From contig JAZOWO010000068.1 of NCBI GenBank assembly GCA_045659265.1, positions 1 to 7,284 on the forward strand: a DNA stretch of 7,284 nucleotides, written 5' to 3'. How positions within the stretch are numbered: the stretch's first letter is position 1; each line of letters opens with the position of its first letter. This stretch comes from UMGS1649 sp045659265 (lineage in GTDB: Bacteria; Bacillota; Clostridia; TANB77; CAG-465). The notes under the pieces are model-generated. The model worked only from the letters and a program-made list of their open reading frames with translations. It was not told where the DNA came from and ran no database searches. Shown here in pieces: positions 5,671-7,284 of the stretch. The position numbers were made by a program, and so were the translations under genes.

Positions 5671-6693
5671 TTGGAGAATATCTATCTAAAAACAAAAAAC
5701 AAAAAAGAATGTAACGGCTGCACTGCTTGTGCATATGTTTGCCCTAAAAATTGTATAACAATGAAGGAAGATAGTGAGGGATTTATATATCCTGTAATAG
5801 ATGAAACAAATTGTGTACATTGCAATAAATGTTTAACGGTATGTAGTAATACATATAAACAAGAAGATAAAAGAAAGATAACTCCTTTTGGCATAGTGCA
5901 TAATAATAAAGAAGTGTTAAATAAAAGTACTTCTGGTGGAACATTTTACGCTCTAATAGCAGACCTGTTTAGCAAAGCTAATTCAGTGTGCTATGGCGCT
6001 GCATACGATGAAAAACTAGAAGTAAAACATATGAGGGCAGAAACTATAGAAGATGCAATGAAATTCATGGGCTCAAAATATGTAAGAAGCAATATAGATG
6101 GTATATACGAACTAGTTAAACAAGATTTGCTTGCAGGTAAAAATGTATTATTTACAGGAACTCCTTGTATGACAGCTGGGCTATATACTTATCTAAAAAG
6201 AGATGCAGATAATTTAATTACATGTAATATAATATGTCATTCTAATCCATCTCCTAAGGTATTTGCTAAATATATTAAATGTTTAGAATTAACTAAAGGA
6301 AGCAAAGTTAAGAATATAACATTTAGGGCAAAAGAAACTGGTTGGAGAAATGCAACTCCTGTTATAGAACTAGAAAATGGTACAAGGTTTGAAGAAGATA
6401 CATTTGCAAAAGCATTTTCTCGTACATTAATATCTAGACCATGCTGTAGTGATTGCAGATTTACCGAACCATATAAAGTAGCAGATATAACAATTGGTGA
6501 CTTTTGGGGTGTAGAAAAATTAACAGATATTAAAGATATAGAAAATGGAATATCTTTAGTATATGCAAATACTAAAAAAGGATTAGATAGGATAAACAAA
6601 TTAAAAGGTGTAACAAAATATGAATTAGATGAAAATCTAAACTATTTAATATACAATCATCACGCACCTCTAAAAGAACATAGAAACAGATAA
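5671..6693 (+). CDS. F420-hydrogenase beta-subunit family iron-sulfur protein, C-terminus cut by a stop
   Basis: The 340-residue product opens with two [4Fe-4S] ferredoxin motifs, C14-x2-C17-x2-C20-x3-C24-P and C48-x2-C51-x2-C54-x3-C58. The FrhB/FdhB domains follow: S88-G-G90, G163-T-P-C166, C189-H with N192-P-S-P195, C258-C259-x2-C262 and G276-D-F-W-G280. Known: members bind flavin and pass electrons; many sit in glycan clusters next to pyruvyl-transferase-family genes, in hosts that need not make F420. A redox change of a sugar or linker is inferred. The frame is open back to a TTG at 5647, but I chose the TTG at 5671 because AAAAGGAG (5655-5662) lies eight bases before it. The protein stops after H337-R-N-R340, where relatives usually continue, and the same frame stays open to 6810 beyond a single TAA. 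It may be a slightly shortened active protein or an early pseudogene. Confidence 0.85.
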   Translation: MENIYLKTKNKKECNGCTACAYVCPKNCITMKEDSEGFIYPVIDETNCVHCNKCLTVCSNTYKQEDKRKITPFGIVHNNKEVLNKSTSGGTFYALIADLFSKANSVCYGAAYDEKLEVKHMRAETIEDAMKFMGSKYVRSNIDGIYELVKQDLLAGKNVLFTGTPCMTAGLYTYLKRDADNLITCNIICHSNPSPKVFAKYIKCLELTKGSKVKNITFRAKETGWRNATPVIELENGTRFEEDTFAKAFSRTLISRPCCSDCRFTEPYKVADITIGDFWGVEKLTDIKDIENGISLVYANTKKGLDRINKLKGVTKYELDENLNYLIYNHHAPLKEHRNR

Positions 6694-6810
6694 AAGTTTT
6701 TTAATAAGTTAAATAAAATAGAAGACAAAGATATTATTAAATTAATAAATAACATGTCTAAAGAAAGATTCGTAAGAAGAGTTCTTAAGAAATTGAGAAT
6801 GTTAAAATAA
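6694..6810 (+). pseudogene. Detached C-terminal tail of the iron-sulfur gene, in frame after the TAA
   Basis: Directly after the TAA at 6691-6693 the same frame encodes 38 residues (K-F-F-N-K-L near the start, K-K-L-R-M-L-K at the end) and stops at the TAA at 6808. The Phe-Phe near the start and the basic amphipathic end resemble the usual tail of this family. No ribosome binding site precedes its only internal ATG (6754), so separate translation is unlikely. One base change, for example CAA or GAA to TAA, would explain it. Confidence 0.6.
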
Positions 6811-6821
6811 AGATATATAGA
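6793..6821 (+). promoter_or_regulatory. Possible weak promoter ahead of the glycosyltransferase gene
   Basis: TTGAGA (6793-6798) and TATAGA (6816-6821) are 17 bases apart in A/T-rich DNA. Such matches arise easily by chance here, and the gene may simply be read from the promoter at 5604. Confidence 0.22.
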
Positions 6822-6849
6822 TATAAATTAGATTAGAAAGGAGAAAAAC

Positions 6850-7284
6850 ATGAAGAAAAAAGTATTGTTCGTAGTAGATGAAAGAAGACTAGGCGGAGTA
6901 AGTATAGTTTTAGAAAATATATTAAACAAAATAGATCTAAAAAGATTAGATATAACAGTTCTTGTCTTGCACAATAACGGAACAAGACTTTCTAATCTAA
7001 GAAAAGAAATAAAAGTAATATATGGGCCTAAAAAATTAGATATAGTAGATAGAGGGGTAAAAGAATTACTTTTTACCGGAAATCTATTTGGAGCTTTAAG
7101 GAAATTATATCTAGCTTATCTTATGAAGATGTGTAAGGCTAAAAAATACATGTCTAAAATAAGAAAAGATATGAAGCTAGAAGACTATGATGTAGAAGTG
7201 GCATTCAAAGCAGGAATATGTTCTGTATTTGTTGCAAGTGGTAATGCAAAATATAAGATAAATTGGGTTCATGAAGATTATGGG
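6850..7284 (+). CDS. Glycosyltransferase, family 4-like N-terminal domain (partial)
   Basis: The frame is open from ATG to the right edge, giving the first 145 residues. The opening K2-K-K-V-L-F-V-V-D9, then G15-G16-V-S-I-V and L21 of a first helix, is the classic N-terminal Rossmann half of a GT-B glycosyltransferase. D35-I-T-V-L-V-L is the second strand. D136-V with A141-F, then I-N-W-V-H-E at 137-143 of the visible chain's end region, matches the pattern these enzymes show before the cleft (approximate numbering). The C-terminal donor-binding half lies off the window. It would add a sugar from a nucleotide donor to a lipid-linked glycan on the inner face of the membrane. AGAAAGGAG (6835-6843) lies six bases before the start. 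It follows the iron-sulfur gene by 156 bases, most of which is that gene's detached tail, so the two probably form one unit. Confidence 0.82.
   Translation, partial: MKKKVLFVVDERRLGGVSIVLENILNKIDLKRLDITVLVLHNNGTRLSNLRKEIKVIYGPKKLDIVDRGVKELLFTGNLFGALRKLYLAYLMKMCKAKKYMSKIRKDMKLEDYDVEVAFKAGICSVFVASGNAKYKINWVHEDYG

Noticed and set aside
1..7284. CRISPR array, insertion sequence, tRNA or prophage genes
   Set aside because: I saw no regularly spaced repeats, transposase or integrase motifs, cloverleaf or phage-type genes on either strand.

Overview
The window looks like a low-GC anaerobic Bacillota (Clostridia-type) chromosome. The coding is AT-rich, with heavy use of ATA (Ile), AGA (Arg) and TTA (Leu), strong AAAGGAG-type ribosome binding sites, textbook sigma-A promoters and GC-rich hairpin-plus-U-tract terminators. 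No species can be named from the sequence alone.

Left part (1-775). The first ~120 bases are a GC-richer, non-coding, highly structured stretch directly upstream of a small integral membrane protein. I read this as the 3' end of an OLE (ornate, large, extremophilic) RNA gene followed by its partner gene oapA. This is a large bacterial ribonucleoprotein system, bound to the membrane and linked to stress and magnesium tolerance. Most of the RNA lies off the left edge. A strong terminator closes the unit right after oapA.

Middle (801-2343). A drug/metabolite (EamA) transporter has its own near-consensus promoter and converges on a minus-strand gene across a shared bidirectional terminator. The minus-strand gene encodes an unrecognised 165-residue protein. 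It has clearly higher GC than its neighbours and an internal duplication, so it looks like an insertion from another source.

Right part (2393-7284). This is a surface polysaccharide biosynthesis locus in at least two transcription units. The first holds a polysaccharide pyruvyl transferase family protein, a HIT-family protein with an HxHxQ instead of HxHxH active site, and a Wzx-type flippase; the first two overlap and the third follows closely. A terminator and a second promoter follow. The second unit holds an iron-sulfur protein of the F420-hydrogenase beta-subunit family and the start of a glycosyltransferase that runs off the right edge. The iron-sulfur gene ends in a TAA, but the same frame stays open for 38 more codons that encode a plausible family C-terminus. 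It therefore appears to carry a recent premature stop.

Together, the right-hand genes would build a repeat unit on a lipid carrier (glycosyltransferase), modify it (pyruvyl-transferase-family and iron-sulfur proteins, perhaps the HIT protein) and flip it across the membrane (Wzx).
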